Source of the DNA: Adenophora triphylla var. japonica
Lineage: Eukaryota; Streptophyta; Magnoliopsida; Asterales; Campanulaceae
Direction: 5' to 3'
Length of the DNA: 64,000 nt
NCBI GenBank assembly: GCA_022495995.1
Contig: JAFEMH010000072.1
Span: forward strand, 1,116,001-1,180,000
In this document: positions 10,935-22,354 of the stretch, piece by piece
How the letters are laid out: the number at the start of each line of letters is the position of its first letter
Numbering within the stretch: the stretch's first letter is position 1
Made by a program: the position numbers and the translations under genes
The notes under the pieces: model-generated
Databases searched by the model: none
Seen by the model: the letters and a program-made list of their open reading frames with translations, nothing else
What the model was told of the DNA's origin: nothing

Positions 10935-12832
10935 CTCCTTGAGAGTACGGTTTTTGCGTTCAGCAACTCCATTAGATTGAGGGGTATATGGAGCCGTTGT
11001 TTGATGAATTATGCCGGATTCTCAACATAGTCCTTCAAACGGTGCTTCATATTCTCCACCTCTATCGCTTCTAATTTTCTTAATCTTCAAGTTAAGTTGA
11101 TTCTCAACTTCTTTCTTATAAGTCTCAAAAGCCCCTAAGGCTTCATCCTTACTTCTTAAGAGATAAACATAGCAGTACTTAGTGCAATCATCTATAAATG
11201 TAATGAAGTACTTTTTACCTCCTCGAGTTTGCACAAGTTTTAAATCACATATGTCGGTGTGAATTAACTCGAGAGGAGTTGTGTTTCTTTGTATGGCATT
11301 AAATGGCGACTTCGTCATTTTTGCCTCAACACAAACTTCGTACCTATTAGTCGAGTCGGATTTAGTCATATGGATTAAATCTTGTCTTGCTAATTTCTTA
11401 ATGGTGTCGAGGTTTACATGTCCTAATCTATCATGCCATAAATTAGAACTTTCCGACAAGTAAACATAAGAAACACAATTTTTATTCATCGCGCTTTGGC
11501 GAATCACAGTCATTACATTCATTTTGAAAAGGCCCTCCTCGAGGTAACCCTTTTCAAGAAATAAACCATTCTTGGTTAGTACAAATTTGTCGGATTCGAA
11601 TACTAGTCTAAAACCGGCCTTACTAAGCAAAGCGCCGGACACCAAATTTTTACGGATGTCTGGAACATGCAGCACATCCAACAAGGTTACTTCTTTTCCG
11701 GAAGTCATCTTCAAAATCACGTTTCCAATGCCTTGAACATCGGAGGTCGCAGAATTTCCCATGTAGAGCTTTCTTCCGGAGATAGGAGTATAGGAGGAGA
11801 AACTTTCCTTGTTACCACAAATATGGCGGGTAGCACCGGTATCTATCCACCAAGCTTTTGGATTCTCCTCCAAGTTTGCAACGTTGGCCTCAAAGATCAT
11901 CGCTGCAAAGTCTAGGTCCATGTGGTCAACATTATTTGCCTCTTTCTTCGGAAGACGACAGTCCTTTGCCAAGTGGCCCGATTTGCCACAGTTATAGCAC
12001 GACCCCTTGAACTTCTTAGAGCCCTTCTTCTTCCCTTTCTTAGCATTCCCGGCATTTTCGGAATGATTTCTCTTTGTGCCACTTGTGCTAGCCTCGGCGA
12101 GATTGACCTTAGCCTCCATCTTGCCCTTAGCAACCTTGGCCTCGTTGATTCTATTGTTCTCTTCTATTTGAAGACGAACAACAATGTCTTCCAAGGACAT
12201 CTCCTTGCGTTTATGCTTGAGATAGTTCTTGAAATCCTTCCACGAAGGCGGCAACTTTTCAATGATAGAAGCTACCTTGAATGGATCATTCATGATCATC
12301 CCCTCGACATCAAGCCCATGTAGAATGATTTGGAATTCATCTACTTGAGTTGTTACCGATTTGGAATCGACCATCATGAAGTCAAGATACTTACCGACGA
12401 CAAATTTCTTTGATCCGGCGTCTTCTATCTTGTACTTCCTTTCCAAGGTGTCCCACAACGCCTTGGCTAACTCGATGGTACTATACACATTGTATAGTGC
12501 ATCGTCAAGTCCATTTAAGATGTAATACTTACATAAAAAATTACCGTGAGCCCAAGCCTCCTTTGCCATTTGCCTTTGGGGGTCGGGATCACCATTTTTC
12601 CACCTTGGAGGATCTTCCTTTAAGAGCGGTGCAAGCTTAGGGTGGTCAAGTAGAAGAGCATCTTCTATTGCCATCTCTTGAAATCTAAACCAGTGAATTT
12701 CGCGGGTTTCTCACCATGACCGAGGTGATGTGGAGTAGGAGCGGGTGCAACATGGTTGAATGTAGCGTCACCTTGAGAAGGAGGCTTAACATTCCCTTGA
12801 CTGGAGGAGGAGACGTCTTTCTCATTTGCCAT
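10935..12832 (-). pseudogene. Copia-2 gag, protease and integrase core
   Basis: The ATG at 12832-12830 (MANEKDVSSSS) starts gag. An in-frame TAG lies at codon 56 (12667-12665), and a frameshift near 12620 passes into the long frame that ends at 11022. That frame has a gag UBN2-like region, the zinc knuckle [14 protein letters not shown] (about 12003-11962), protease [11 protein letters not shown] (about 11850-11818), [12 protein letters not shown], integrase HTDICDLKL and [16 protein letters not shown] stop follows after GLC. The catalytic-Glu block TPQSNGVAERKNRTL is still readable at about 10995-10950. A functional copy would make one polyprotein. Confidence 0.9.
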
Positions 12833-12871
12833 CTTGAAGATCTTGAAGAAGCGTAAAATAACTCTTACGAT
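12833..12871 (-). other. Copia-2 leader, only 39 nt, no standard PBS
   Basis: Between the 5' LTR end and the gag ATG there are only 39 bases. The minus-strand sequence after the LTR starts ATCGTAAGAGTTATTTTACG. It contains neither TGGTATCAGAGC (initiator tRNA-Met 3' end) nor any TGG start. Either the site has mutated or this family primes differently. Confidence 0.7.
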
Positions 12872-13718
12872 TGTTGGACTTTTGTATGGCTTCTCAAGAA
12901 CTTAACAGAAAAACTGACGAAGAATTTAACGGAGATTGGGAAAACTAGAAAAACAAGTCGAGTCTTGTATTATATACAATCTCCGTAAGAGTTATTTGTC
13001 CCGCACTGGTTCTTACGGTTGAATAACAAAACTCTCGTAAGATAAAACGACTTTACTATTAGTTATAAGGAGCACTCCAATATAACTAATCTAACGAACA
13101 ACACAATGTTTTGAACTTTGGACTTGAAAGGATTTGATGCAACAAGATGAAATGATTTGGCTATGTTAATCTATCTCATTAGAGGGTAAAGAGACTCAAA
13201 TGACTGTATATGTAAATTGAAATTCGGAGGGAAACTATTTAAAGAAAGTTAAAGAGTTCATGGCTGTTCACTCCAAGAGGTGCCAAAACTGTTCAGATTC
13301 TGCGTACGAGCGCGGCCGCTCTTGCCTTGAGCGCGACCGCGCTCTCATGCCAAGACCAAGCCAAGATTTTACTTAAATCAGCGCGGCCGCTCTAGGCTGG
13401 AGTGCGACCACGCTTAAGCCCAGAACTGAAAGGTCACGAAAACCTTTTGGGAACAGTTGTGACCCAAAACCAATTTGGATCAGTCCAAGTCAACTCAAGT
13501 TAACTTTAACCCTTTATTTAACTCTCGTTAAGTTACAAAAACACTTGTTATTAATTCTCATTCACCCTAAATGGTTTTGAGACATTAAATGAGTTTAGTA
13601 ATCTACAACAAATGTAGAATATATTTTGTAACGAGTCTCGTTAACGAATTAACGAACTCCGTTAGAATCTTGGGTCCATGTTAAGTCAAACTTAACTTTC
13701 CGTTACCCATTTCCAACA
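12872..13718 (-). repeat. Copia-2 5' LTR
   Basis: Same ends as the left LTR (TGTTGGACTTTTG ... TTTCCAACA on the plus strand). Its palindrome cluster is at about 13307-13414. One palindrome, GAGTGCGACCACGCTT, has two C-to-T/G-to-A type changes relative to the left LTR (GAGCGCGACCGCGCTT), as expected from methylcytosine decay. An AT-rich TATA-like stretch (plus GAATATATTTTG, about 13617) lies about 100 bp into the LTR in the sense direction. Confidence 0.95.
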
Positions 13719-13723
13719 ATTTG

Positions 13724-14164
13724 TAATCTTGAGTAATGTTTTTATTTATTATTATGTTTTTTTTTTTACTTTACATTAGTGGTTATGAAAAATTAATTGT
13801 AATTCTGTTCAAATATTTAATACTTGAATGTAGCATTGATATTCAGCTTATTATTAATAAAGGCAGACAATTATATATTATTCAGAAGGCTAAAATGGTA
13901 AACACACACATTTTAGAAAACGAATTCAGATGAAAAATCAAACAGCTTGCCTAATTCAGAATTCAGTCTTCAGACGCTACCTCTTAAGGATTCAGCCAAT
14001 TTCAGAGGTGAAATCAGATTTCAGCACTTAACACTTAAAAAAAATAAAAACCCCCTAAGTGTACACCTACCTTGTTGATAACTCCCGAACAAATATAAAC
14101 AAATCCAACTCGCAATAAACTAAACAACAAATATTGTTCTCCCACTACAAAGCCAAAATATATA
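13724..14164. other. Harbinger right arm and short spacer
   Basis: 13724-14055 is the AT-rich right arm of the Harbinger element with repeated TTCAGA motifs (about 13924-14030) and the terminal CCCCC. 14059-14164 is a spacer before MITE-2. No coding sequence is seen. Confidence 0.6.
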
Positions 14165-14452
14165 CTCTCTCCGTCCCACACTAGTATGAATTTATTTCCT
14201 TTTTGATCCGTCTCACATTAGTATGGACTGTCTAAAATGGCAAAGAATTTTTACTATTTCACCCACTCATTCTCTCTCCTACTTTACTTTTATACTCACA
14301 ACATTCTCTCTCCTAACTATTCCTCCCACTCATTCTCTCTCCTATTTAATTTTTCATACTCACAAACACCTCCTCCACCTATTTCTCTCTCCTACTTTTT
14401 CTTAATTTTCGTGTCCAAAAAAATGGTTCACACTAGTGTGGGACGGAGGGAG
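14165..14452. mobile_element. Stowaway-type MITE (MITE-2)
   Basis: It is 288 bp with ends CTCTCTCCGTCCCACACTAG and CTAGTGTGGGACGGAGGGAG, flanked by TA (14163-14164, 14453-14454). The interior repeats CACTCATTCTCTCTCCTA three times, a pattern shared, on the opposite strand, with MITE-1 (GGAGAGAGAATGAGTG). It is non-coding. Confidence 0.93.
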
Positions 14453-14454
14453 TA

Positions 14455-15587
14455 AGTCGTTTATAAAAGACAAATTAGTCTTATAATAAAATACGAATTA
14501 GTCTTATAAGTCAACTGTTTATGTTCCCTTTTCTAATTTTTTTTTTTTTTGAGTTGGGAAATTAATTATTGATATTATTGAAAAAATTGTCTTATAGCGA
14601 AATCGTAATAGGCAAGTTGGTTTTGTAATTCAACTATAAGAGTTGTAATGCGTAAATTATTAGATAAATTCGTTGTTATTATTGATTTTTTTTATTTTTT
14701 TGTTTGAAAAAATTGTTTTATAAATCAATTATATTTGACGAAGTAGTCTTATTATTCACTTATAAAAAATGAATTAGTCTTAAGTCAATTATAACAGACG
14801 AGATGTGTCTGTAAAATATTTGAAATTTCGTGTGACACATTAAATTTAAATCTCGCCGCTAAAAAAGTAGCTCAATTATATTTGCATTAAATCTATTTAT
14901 CATAAGATATCTTTGACCGACAAAAGTGAATATGGAACTTGGAATTTATTCTCAGATTAAATAACTAAACCATGGATAACAATAATCTACATTTTATTGT
15001 TATTTACAATATGCTTATAGATTTCAAGAAAAAAAGAGAATAAAAGAACACAGATCTCTTTTGTGATTATGAATATAATCAACCGGTCACCTAATAAGTA
15101 CCACATGACATTGTATGACTTGTCAAATTATTTTTTCGACAATTATTTAAAAATAAAGGAAGCATTTGTTTATATATTGTCCGTGTATAATTTTACTGTA
15201 AAATTATTTTTTGTGTGAAAGAACTCATTAACTGCAACAACTTTCTATATCAAATCTTTTACTAAATGGTTTAATACGTCATGTGTGAGACCATAAAAAA
15301 ATCTCATCCAAAGAGCTTTTACCATTTTGAAAAATAGTTTAAGATTATTTGTTTATTTGACACTAATATGACATGTAGAGCCCACAAAAAATTTCATTTG
15401 AATAGCTCTTAACATTGTGAATGCTCTAATAAAGTTTCATAAAATTATAAGCATAAACACGATTATAAATGATTAGTTGATTGGCTAATTAATGAGTAAT
15501 ATTTATAAACACAAGAACCAATCGATTACAATAAATTACAAATAACCGTGTTTATGACCCATATTTAATGATATTTTTTAAAAAAAC
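14455..15587. other. AT-rich intergenic stretch
   Basis: I see no open frame, terminal repeat or recognised family here. There are scattered short repeats such as AATTAGTCTTATAA (about 14474, 14502). It is probably very old decayed sequence. Confidence 0.5.
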
Positions 15588-16001
15588 TTGAGTAGGTCTT
15601 CGGAGAAATGCGTTTCTTCATAAGTTATGGAGAAACGTGTTTCTGGATATCAGTCTCAAAGGTTTTAAATATCCAGAATCCTTGATCATGATATCCAGAA
15701 GTTATGTTAGAATGAGACCAACACATACCAACTTTCTGGTCATGGCCTTCACTTTTTTTTGATATACTTTTCACTGTTTTCTGAATGTACTTTTCATTGG
15801 TTTCTGAATATAGATTTGGCCAAGGTCATGGTCAATACAAAATTTCTGAATATCCTTTCTCTTAATTTCTGGATATACTTTTTAGTGATTTCTGGATATA
15901 GATTTGGCCAAGGCCATGGGCCAAGGTCATGGCAAATACAAAATTTCTGGATATCCTTTCAAAAGGTTCTGAATATCCAGAAACACGTTATGATCATTAA
16001 T
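15588..16001. repeat. Partial second copy of the GATATCCAGAA element
   Basis: GAGTAGGTCTTCGGAGAAAT at 15590 begins a copy of the left end of the MULE-like element at 16314, including the ATAAGTTATGGAGAAAC hairpin and repeated TTCTGGATAT / ATATCCAGAA. The matching right terminus is missing; similarity fades at CCAGAAACACG (about 15987). It confirms that the 16314 element is a family, not a chance inverted repeat. Confidence 0.65.
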
Positions 16002-16175
16002 ACAAATCAGCCCGACCCTAAATCATCGTCCATATATCTTTTTTTTTTAATTTTTTAAAGATATTACTAAACTTTTCCTTTACAATCATCTTGTTCTACT
16101 TTATTCTCACAATCATAATGCCATATGTTATGATCATTAATTAGGGTGTCCTTAATGTCCAAATCTATATATATA

Positions 16176-17418
16176 CTCCCTCCATCCCATAACAAGCGAC
16201 GCAGTTACTGTTCCGCACGGGAATTAAGAAAAAAGTGAAAATATTGATGTGTTGTGAGTGTAGATAGTTGAGTAGGAGAGAGAATGATTGAAGAGAATAG
16301 TAAATTATAATGGAGTAGGTCTAGGGAGAAACGCGTTTCTCCATAAGTTATGGAGAAACGAGTTTCTGGATATCCAGAAGCTTTGGGATTGATATCCAGA
16401 AGCTTTGGGACGGATATCCAGAAAAAAGATTTGAGATCAAATCCAAGGCCAAGACCAAATTTCTGATCTGGATATCACTTTCACAAGGTTCTGGATATCC
16501 AGAACATTGAATATGGATATCCAGAAGCCTTAAAACTTATATCCAGAAGCCAATTATAAATTTATGGATATCACTTACATAAGGTTCTGGATATCCTTTC
16601 AAAGAGTTCTGGATATCCAGAAGCTTTATAATTGATATCCAGAAGCTTTATAATTAATATTCAGAAGCTTTTTAATTGATATCCAGAACCCAAACCCTTT
16701 TTAATTGATATCCAGAAACTTTATAATTGATATCCAGAACCTTTTTAATAAATATCCAGAAACAACAAAAGACGGACAAAAGACGGAGACTCTTTCTCTC
16801 TCACTAAACGTTCCTCTCTCTCACTAACCATGAGACCCCCTCACCATTGCCGCCGTTCCTCTTCACCTGGTCTCTCCCTCGCCGGCGACCCAATCCCTCT
16901 CCGGCCAAGCTTCCTTTCCCAGTTCTCTCTCTAAATCACCGATCTAATCCCTCAACCACCGCTTCACCAAACAACGACCCAATCCCCTGTTCTAAACACA
17001 TTCACCGATCTATGAAAATGAGAAGAAATTGGATCGGTGAGGAAGCTAATTGAGTTAGAGGGAGGTCGCCGGTGATAGAGGTTGAGGTTGGATTTGTTTT
17101 CCGGTGAGGGAGAGCTTGGGTTGAAGAAGACGACGCAGGGAGTGGGTGTTTTCCGTTGAAAAAGACGACGCAGGGTGAGGTCTGTGTGATATCCAGCCAA
17201 GCCAAGGTAATTGAAAAAACCCGTTTCTCCATAAATTATGGAGAAACACGTTTCTCCCTAGATTTTGTGATTATAATGGTGTTGTGAGTATTATAATAAT
17301 GTAGGAGAGAGAATGAGTGGAGGAAATAGTAAAGATTCTTTTCCATTTTAGGAAGTGTGACTTATCAGTTGGACGCTCAAAATGGCAAAGTGTGTCGCTT
17401 GTTATGGGACGGAGGGAG
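16176..17418. mobile_element. Stowaway-type MITE (MITE-3), split by a MULE-like element
   Basis: The ends CTCCCTCCATCCCATAACAA and TTGTTATGGGACGGAGGGAG are flanked by TA (16174-16175, 17419-17420). Subtracting the 956-bp insertion and its 10-bp duplication leaves about 277 bp, the usual length of its relatives at 420, 14165 and 25437. It lies inside the TATATA start of Helitron-like unit A. Confidence 0.92.
16314..17269. mobile_element. MULE-like non-autonomous element with palindromic ends
   Basis: 956 bp flanked by a perfect 10-bp direct repeat ATTATAATGG (16304-16313, 17270-17279), the length range of Mutator-like target duplications. Its ends share TCTAGGGAGAAAC, starting a few bases inside. 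Each end folds: GGAGAAACGCGTTTCTCC (16325-16342) and an overlapping 13-bp-arm hairpin (16334-16360) on the left, 17223-17257 on the right. About 16370-16760 holds roughly 16 copies of GATATCCAGAA-like motifs. 16830-17215 is GC-richer, gene-like sequence with a repeated AAGACGACGCAGGG, possibly a captured host fragment (Pack-MULE style). No transposase is present. Confidence 0.7.
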
Positions 17419-17544
17419 TATATATTAAAGTTGGTGAGGAGGCCTAAGGATTCGCCACGTAGACATGTTTAGGCAAATTCTTGCTTTTGGAGAAGCCACC
17501 TCATCACCATTCCAAAATCTAAAGACTTTTCATATTCTCCTTAT

Positions 17545-18177
17545 TAGCTAATACTAATAGTTAATAATAATAGTTATTATATAGGTTAACTATTACTATT
17601 AATAGTATTAGTTAACTATAATAGTTACTATATAAGTTAACTATTACTATTAATAGTATTAGTTAACTATAATAGTTACTATATATGTTAACTATTACTA
17701 TTAATAGTATTAATTAACTACTATATAAGTTAACTAATACTATTAATTATATTAATTAACTATAATAGTTACTATATATGTTAAATATTACTATTAATAG
17801 TATTAGTTAATCATAATAGTTAATATATGTTAACAATTACTATTAATAGTATTAGTTAATTATAATAGTTACTATATAGGTTAACATTAATATTAATAGT
17901 ATTAGTTAATTATAATAGTTACTATATAGGTTAACATTACTATTAATTATATTATTTAATCATAACAATTACTATATAGGTTAACTATCACTATTACTAT
18001 TATTAGTTAATTATAATAGTTACTATATAGATTAACTATTACTATTACTATTATTAGTTAATTATAATAGTGACTATATATGTTAACTATTATTATTAAT
18101 AGTATTAGTTAATCATAATAGTAATTATATAGGATAACTATTATCATTTAGTTTAATATAAGCTAATATTATTAGTT
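17545..18177. repeat. AT-rich tandem array in Helitron-like unit A
   Basis: About a dozen imperfect copies of a 50-60 bp unit built from GTTAACTATTACTATTAATA and GTATTAGTTAATTATAATAG. Related arrays appear in unit C (about 26370-26910) and, much shorter, in unit B. Confidence 0.85.
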
Positions 18178-18182
18178 AAATA

Positions 18183-18684
18183 TGTTGGAACATAAAAAGG
18201 ATCCATTAAACAATGAACCGTCTCACAACTAGATTAAGAAGAGAAGAAGAAGAAGAAGACGGAAGCGTGTAATTACCTTGTGATTCCATGTTCGTTCTTA
18301 ATCTTGTTCTTGTTCTTGAGTAAAGAGGATGTAGTAAGAAGATAGACTTCAAATTAGGGAGGAGTAGATCTTCTAAATGATGAGTGCCTTTTAATCTCTT
18401 TGTTCTTCAAGTACTTAGGAAGAATTTTGACTGAATGAGAATAATGTAACTAGTGATTCATAGGCTTGATGGATAGGCCTTTATATAGGAATCCAAGGGG
18501 CACTTCATTTAGGGACTACACCTATTGATATATAAGACATTACCATTATGCCCATCATTTAATGGTATACTTATATTATGGAATTCTACATATTATTTAG
18601 AGTTCTATACTTTATACCATATATTATAATATTGATCATTATATTATTAAGTATTTATATGTTACATTAATCCATGTTCTTACA
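18183..18684 (-). repeat. Copia-3 3' LTR
   Basis: Plus-strand TGTTGGAACATAAAAAGG ... CATGTTCTTACA. Next to it, ATCTCCCACTTGGATT (18685-18700) is the complement of the polypurine tract. It carries a GAAGAAGAA run and the same TATA box as the right LTR. 18701-19054 is the 3' untranslated region without an open frame. Confidence 0.95.
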
Positions 18685-19054
18685 ATCTCCCACTTGGATT
18701 ATTATAACATATACCTTCACTTAATAAATTTCTTAAATCATATTTATAACACAAATGACAACCCTTATGTGCACTTTGTTGTCATTCGAAAACAATCCCG
18801 TCCATTAGTCATATAAGTATAAGGACTAAAGGGGCATTCGTTGTAATTGATTCGCAACTAAACCCACATTAATCACATATATATATATCCAACTAAATGA
18901 CATAGATAAAGTATAGATATGTAGCATGGAAAATTAATGAATATATATGAAGAATGCATATATATATTCTCCAACTAGTCCTACTTTAACCAAATGAGAT
19001 CAATTTAAATGAAAACAACACAAGGAAATAGAAACATTTAAAACTCCCACTGAT

Positions 19055-20236
19055 TTAGGCATTATCAAAAGTCATTACACCCATATGAGCAACATGCTCG
19101 TGAAATACTAAAGGAGATAACGCCTTAGTAAATGGATCCGCTAACATGGAGTTTGTACCAATAAGTTCTATTTCTATTTGTTCATTTTGTACTCTTTCTC
19201 TCACAACAAGAAACTTAATATCTATATGCTTAGATTTAGATGAACTCTTGTTGTTGTTGGAGTACAATACTGCGGCCCGATTGTCACAATATAACTTAAG
19301 CGGTCTTTCAACACCTTTGACAATTCGCAGCCCTTCTATGAATTTTCGCAGCCATATAGCTTGATTGGATGCCTCATAGCAAGCAACAAATTCGGCTTCC
19401 ATGGTGGAAGTAGTAACTAATGTTTGCTTGGCACTTTTCCAAGATATCGCTCCACCGGCCAAAGTGAAGACATAACCCGATGTCGATTTGCGACTATCTT
19501 GGCATCCAGCAAAGTCGGAATCGGAAAAACCAATGATCTCAAGATGATCCGACTTTGTATATGTAAGCATGTAGTTCTTCGTGTTTTGTAAGTATCTCAT
19601 CACTCTTTTGGCTGCGACCCAATGTTCTCTTCCCGGATTGCTTTGATATCGCCCAAGCATGCCAACAATAAAGGCAAGATGCGGGCGAGTACGGACTTGA
19701 GCATACATTAGGCTTCCTACGCCGATGCGTAAGGGATATTTTCCATATACTTGGATTCAATATTATTTTTAGGACATTGATTTAAACTGAACTTATCTCC
19801 CTTAGAGACCGGGGTGTCATGTGGTTTACAATTTTCCATGCTAAACCTTTGTAATACCTTCTCTATATAGCTCTTTTGTGATAATCCTAACATACCTCGT
19901 GAGCGATCACGATGTATTTGGATTCCTAATACAAAAGAAGCTTCTCCAAGATCTTTCATCTCAAATTTGTTTGAGAGAAATTTCTTGGTTTCCTTAAGAA
20001 AGGTCTTTATCATTACTAGCAAGTAAAATGTCATCCACATATAAGACCAAAAATATAAACCTACTCCCACTGAACTTATGGTACACACAATCTTCACCAA
20101 GATTCATTTCAAATCCAAATGAAAGAATAACTTGGTTGAATTTTAAGTACCATTGACGAGATGCTTGCTTGAGCCCATAAATGGATTTCTTAAGTTTACA
20201 AACTAGTTGACTAGTTTGATCCGAATCGATCACCAT
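19055..20236 (-). pseudogene. Copia-3 RT C-terminal half and RNase H
   Basis: Pieces on the minus strand: 20236-19994 with KSIYGLKQASRQWYLKF and LVLYVDDILLA (YVDD catalytic); 20100-19717 with FEMKDLGEASFVLGIQIHRD; 19708-19055 with FSDSDFAGCQDSRKSTSGYV, MEAEFVACYEA and LYCDNRAAVLYSNN (RNase H), ending HVAHMGVMTFDNA. Frameshifts lie near 20000 and 19715. An intact copy would read these as one polyprotein. Confidence 0.9.
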
Positions 20237-21176
20237 TTACGGTTTCTTCATATAGATAGTTTCCTCAATGTCGCCATTGAGAAAAGTCGTCTTTACATCC
20301 ATTTGATGAAGCTCAAGGTCAAAATGTGCCACTAAAGCCATAATGATCCTAAAAGCATTTTTAGAGGATACCGGTGAAAATGTTTCTTTGTAATCAATGC
20401 CTTCTTTTTGAGTAAATCCTTTAGCGACAAGACGCGCCTTATGTCTTTCCACATTACCTTTTGAATCCCTTTTGGTCTTAAAGATCCATTTACATCCGAT
20501 GGGTTTCACATTCTCAGGCAATGGGACAAGATCCCAAACGTCATTATCATTCATGGATTTTAACTCTTCATTTATGGCATCAATCCACTTATGAGAATTT
20601 GGACCACTAATGGCTTCATGGAAGGTGATTGGCTCATCTCCCACTAAACCTAACGGTTCCTCATTCTCGGCAAGATACACATCATAATAATCCGGTATAG
20701 CACTCCTTCTTGCTCTATTAGATCTTCTTAATGGCCTTTGGTTCTTCTTGATTTTGAGGGTGTTGAATTTCCTCATCAACATTTTCATGTTGTTCATTAA
20801 TAGGAGAATTAACGTCATTTTGAATATTATGTTCTTGTCGAATTTCAGGCACAACTGCTTGATTTTCGATAGGAACTATAGGAAGAGGTATAGAAACGAA
20901 TTCCTCTTCCATTTCTTCAAATTCAAAATTACTATTCAAATTTTCCCCTCTAAATTCAACATCCTCAAAGAACCTAGCATTTCCCGTCTCGAAAAAGGTT
21001 CTAGTCTTTGGGTCATAGAATTTATATCCCCTAGATCTTTGAGAATACCCCACAAAATAACTACTAAGCGTCTTAGCGTCCAACTTTCCTTCGTTAGGTC
21101 TATAAGGCCTAGCTTTTAGACTGACAACCCCCAAACATGAAGATGATTAAGGGACGGTTTCTTACCGGTCCATAAT
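20237..21176 (-). pseudogene. Copia-3 integrase C-terminus and RT N-terminal half
   Basis: 21134-20718 covers the integrase C-terminal region (SSYFVGYSQRSRGYKFYDPK) and an acidic linker. 20854-20237 reads RRSNRARRSAIPDYYD, then RT: KWIDAINEELKSMNDNDVWD, KARLVAKGFTQKEGIDYKET, MDVKTTFLNGDIEETIYMKK and a TAA where the family motif EQPEGF would lie, with a small deletion. A frameshift joins the two pieces near 20740, and another separates 21177 from 21134. Confidence 0.88.
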
Positions 21177-22331
21177 TCATAAGGGTTTTTCGGTAGCTTT
21201 TGAAGGAGCTCTATTAAGTAGGTAGGTTGCGGTTTTCAAAGCATCGCCCCATAATGAGTGAGGTAAAGAAGTACAAGAAACCATACTTCTTACCATATCC
21301 TTAAGGGTTCTATTACGTCTCTCGGCTACACCATTCATGCTAGGTGTCCCCGGCATGGTGTAGTGAGGGACAATCCCACACTCTTCCAAATAGCGAGCAA
21401 AAGGACCCGGACGTTGTTCTCCTGAACCGTCATTCCGACCGTAGTATTCACCACCACGATCGGATCTAACGTTCTTAATAGTCTTTTCAAGTTGTTTTTC
21501 AACTTCGGCTTTAAAAGACTTGAAAACGTCCAATGATTGAGACTTTTCATGAAGTAAATAAATGTATCCATAACGAGAGAAGTCATCTATGAACGTAATA
21601 AAATATGTTTGTCCGTTCCATAAAGGGGTAGGGAACGGTCCACATATGTCCGTATGAATTAGTTCTAAGACTTTTGTAGCTCTCAAGGATTCATTTTTGT
21701 TTGTACTATTTGTAAATTTTCCCTTAAGGCATTCAATACAAAAGTTATTTTCCGGAGTATCAAGCTTATGTAATATTCCCTCGGACACAAGCTTGTCAAT
21801 TCTCCTTTTGGAGATATGACCCAAACGCCTATGCCACAAGGTATAAGAATTTTTACTTGAAAACTTTCGTTTTATGCCTCGAGAGTTAGTTTCATTATTA
21901 TGGGACTCATTTAATGAATTGACTGTGTCAAGTAAATATAGATTATCAATGTAAGACAAAGAACTAGTACCAAAAAGCTTTGAATCAAAATACAAATTGC
22001 ATTTATTATTACCGAAGATACAGGAATAACCTTCCCGATCTAATGTAGTGACGGAAATTAAATTCCGTCTAAAAGATGGAATAATAAATACATTATTCAA
22101 AACCAAATAATATCCAGTACTAAGAGATAATCTAAAAGTCCCTATGCCTTCCACCTCTACCGGCTTTCCAGCTCCCATGTAGATGAATCTTTCACCTTCA
22201 TTGGGCGTTCGGTAGTTCAGGCAACCCTGCATACATGAACTTATGTGAGTAGTTACACCGGAGTCTAACCACCATGTATACGAAGGAATTGAAACTAAAT
22301 TAGCTTCAGTACAAACAAAGCTAAATGACAT
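21177..22331 (-). pseudogene. Copia-3 protease and integrase core
   Basis: An open frame of 384 codons. WWLDSGVTTHIS near its start is the aspartic protease active site (DSG). LWHRRLGHISKRRIDKLVSE with FCIECLKGKFT is the GAG-pre-integrase/zinc module. The integrase triad is seen at [25 protein letters not shown] and MNGVAERRNRTLKDMV. The frame breaks after SKATEKPL. It cuts the polyprotein and integrates cDNA in an intact element. Confidence 0.92.
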
Positions 22332-22354
22332 ACCTTTCTTAATTCGCCATTGGC

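Larger units (their letters stand above)
7463..13718 (-). mobile_element. Copia-2: complete Ty1/copia retrotransposon, minus strand
   Basis: It is 6256 bp, bounded by two LTRs of 838 and 847 bp and by a perfect 5-bp duplication ATTTG (7458-7462, 13719-13723). Reading on the minus strand: 5' LTR, a short leader, gag, protease, integrase, RT, RNase H, polypurine tract, 3' LTR. The LTRs differ by only a few bases and one short insertion, so the insertion is fairly recent, but the coding region has several lesions. It landed in the 3' part of the Harbinger element. Confidence 0.96.
5060..14055 (+). mobile_element. PIF/Harbinger DNA transposon, split by Copia-2
   Basis: The left end is GGGGGCGTTTGTTTTT preceded by TAA (5057-5059); the right end is AAAAACCCCC followed by TAA (14056-14058). 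A 3-bp TAA duplication and a GGGGG-GTTTG-like start are typical of PIF/Harbinger/Tourist elements. Inverted similarity also covers the subterminal CACCTCTTAA region (about 5086 and, reversed, 13980). Without the copia element and its 5-bp duplication it would be about 2.7 kb. It carries a Myb/SANT-like region and a HARBI1-like DDE transposase on the plus strand, both broken. The inverted repeats are imperfect, suggesting an old copy. Confidence 0.8.

Noticed and set aside
16847..17250. Overlapping open frames on both strands as a host gene
   Set aside because: They are short, Pro/Ser/Thr-rich, lie inside a defined 956-bp element and show no domain; at most a captured fragment.
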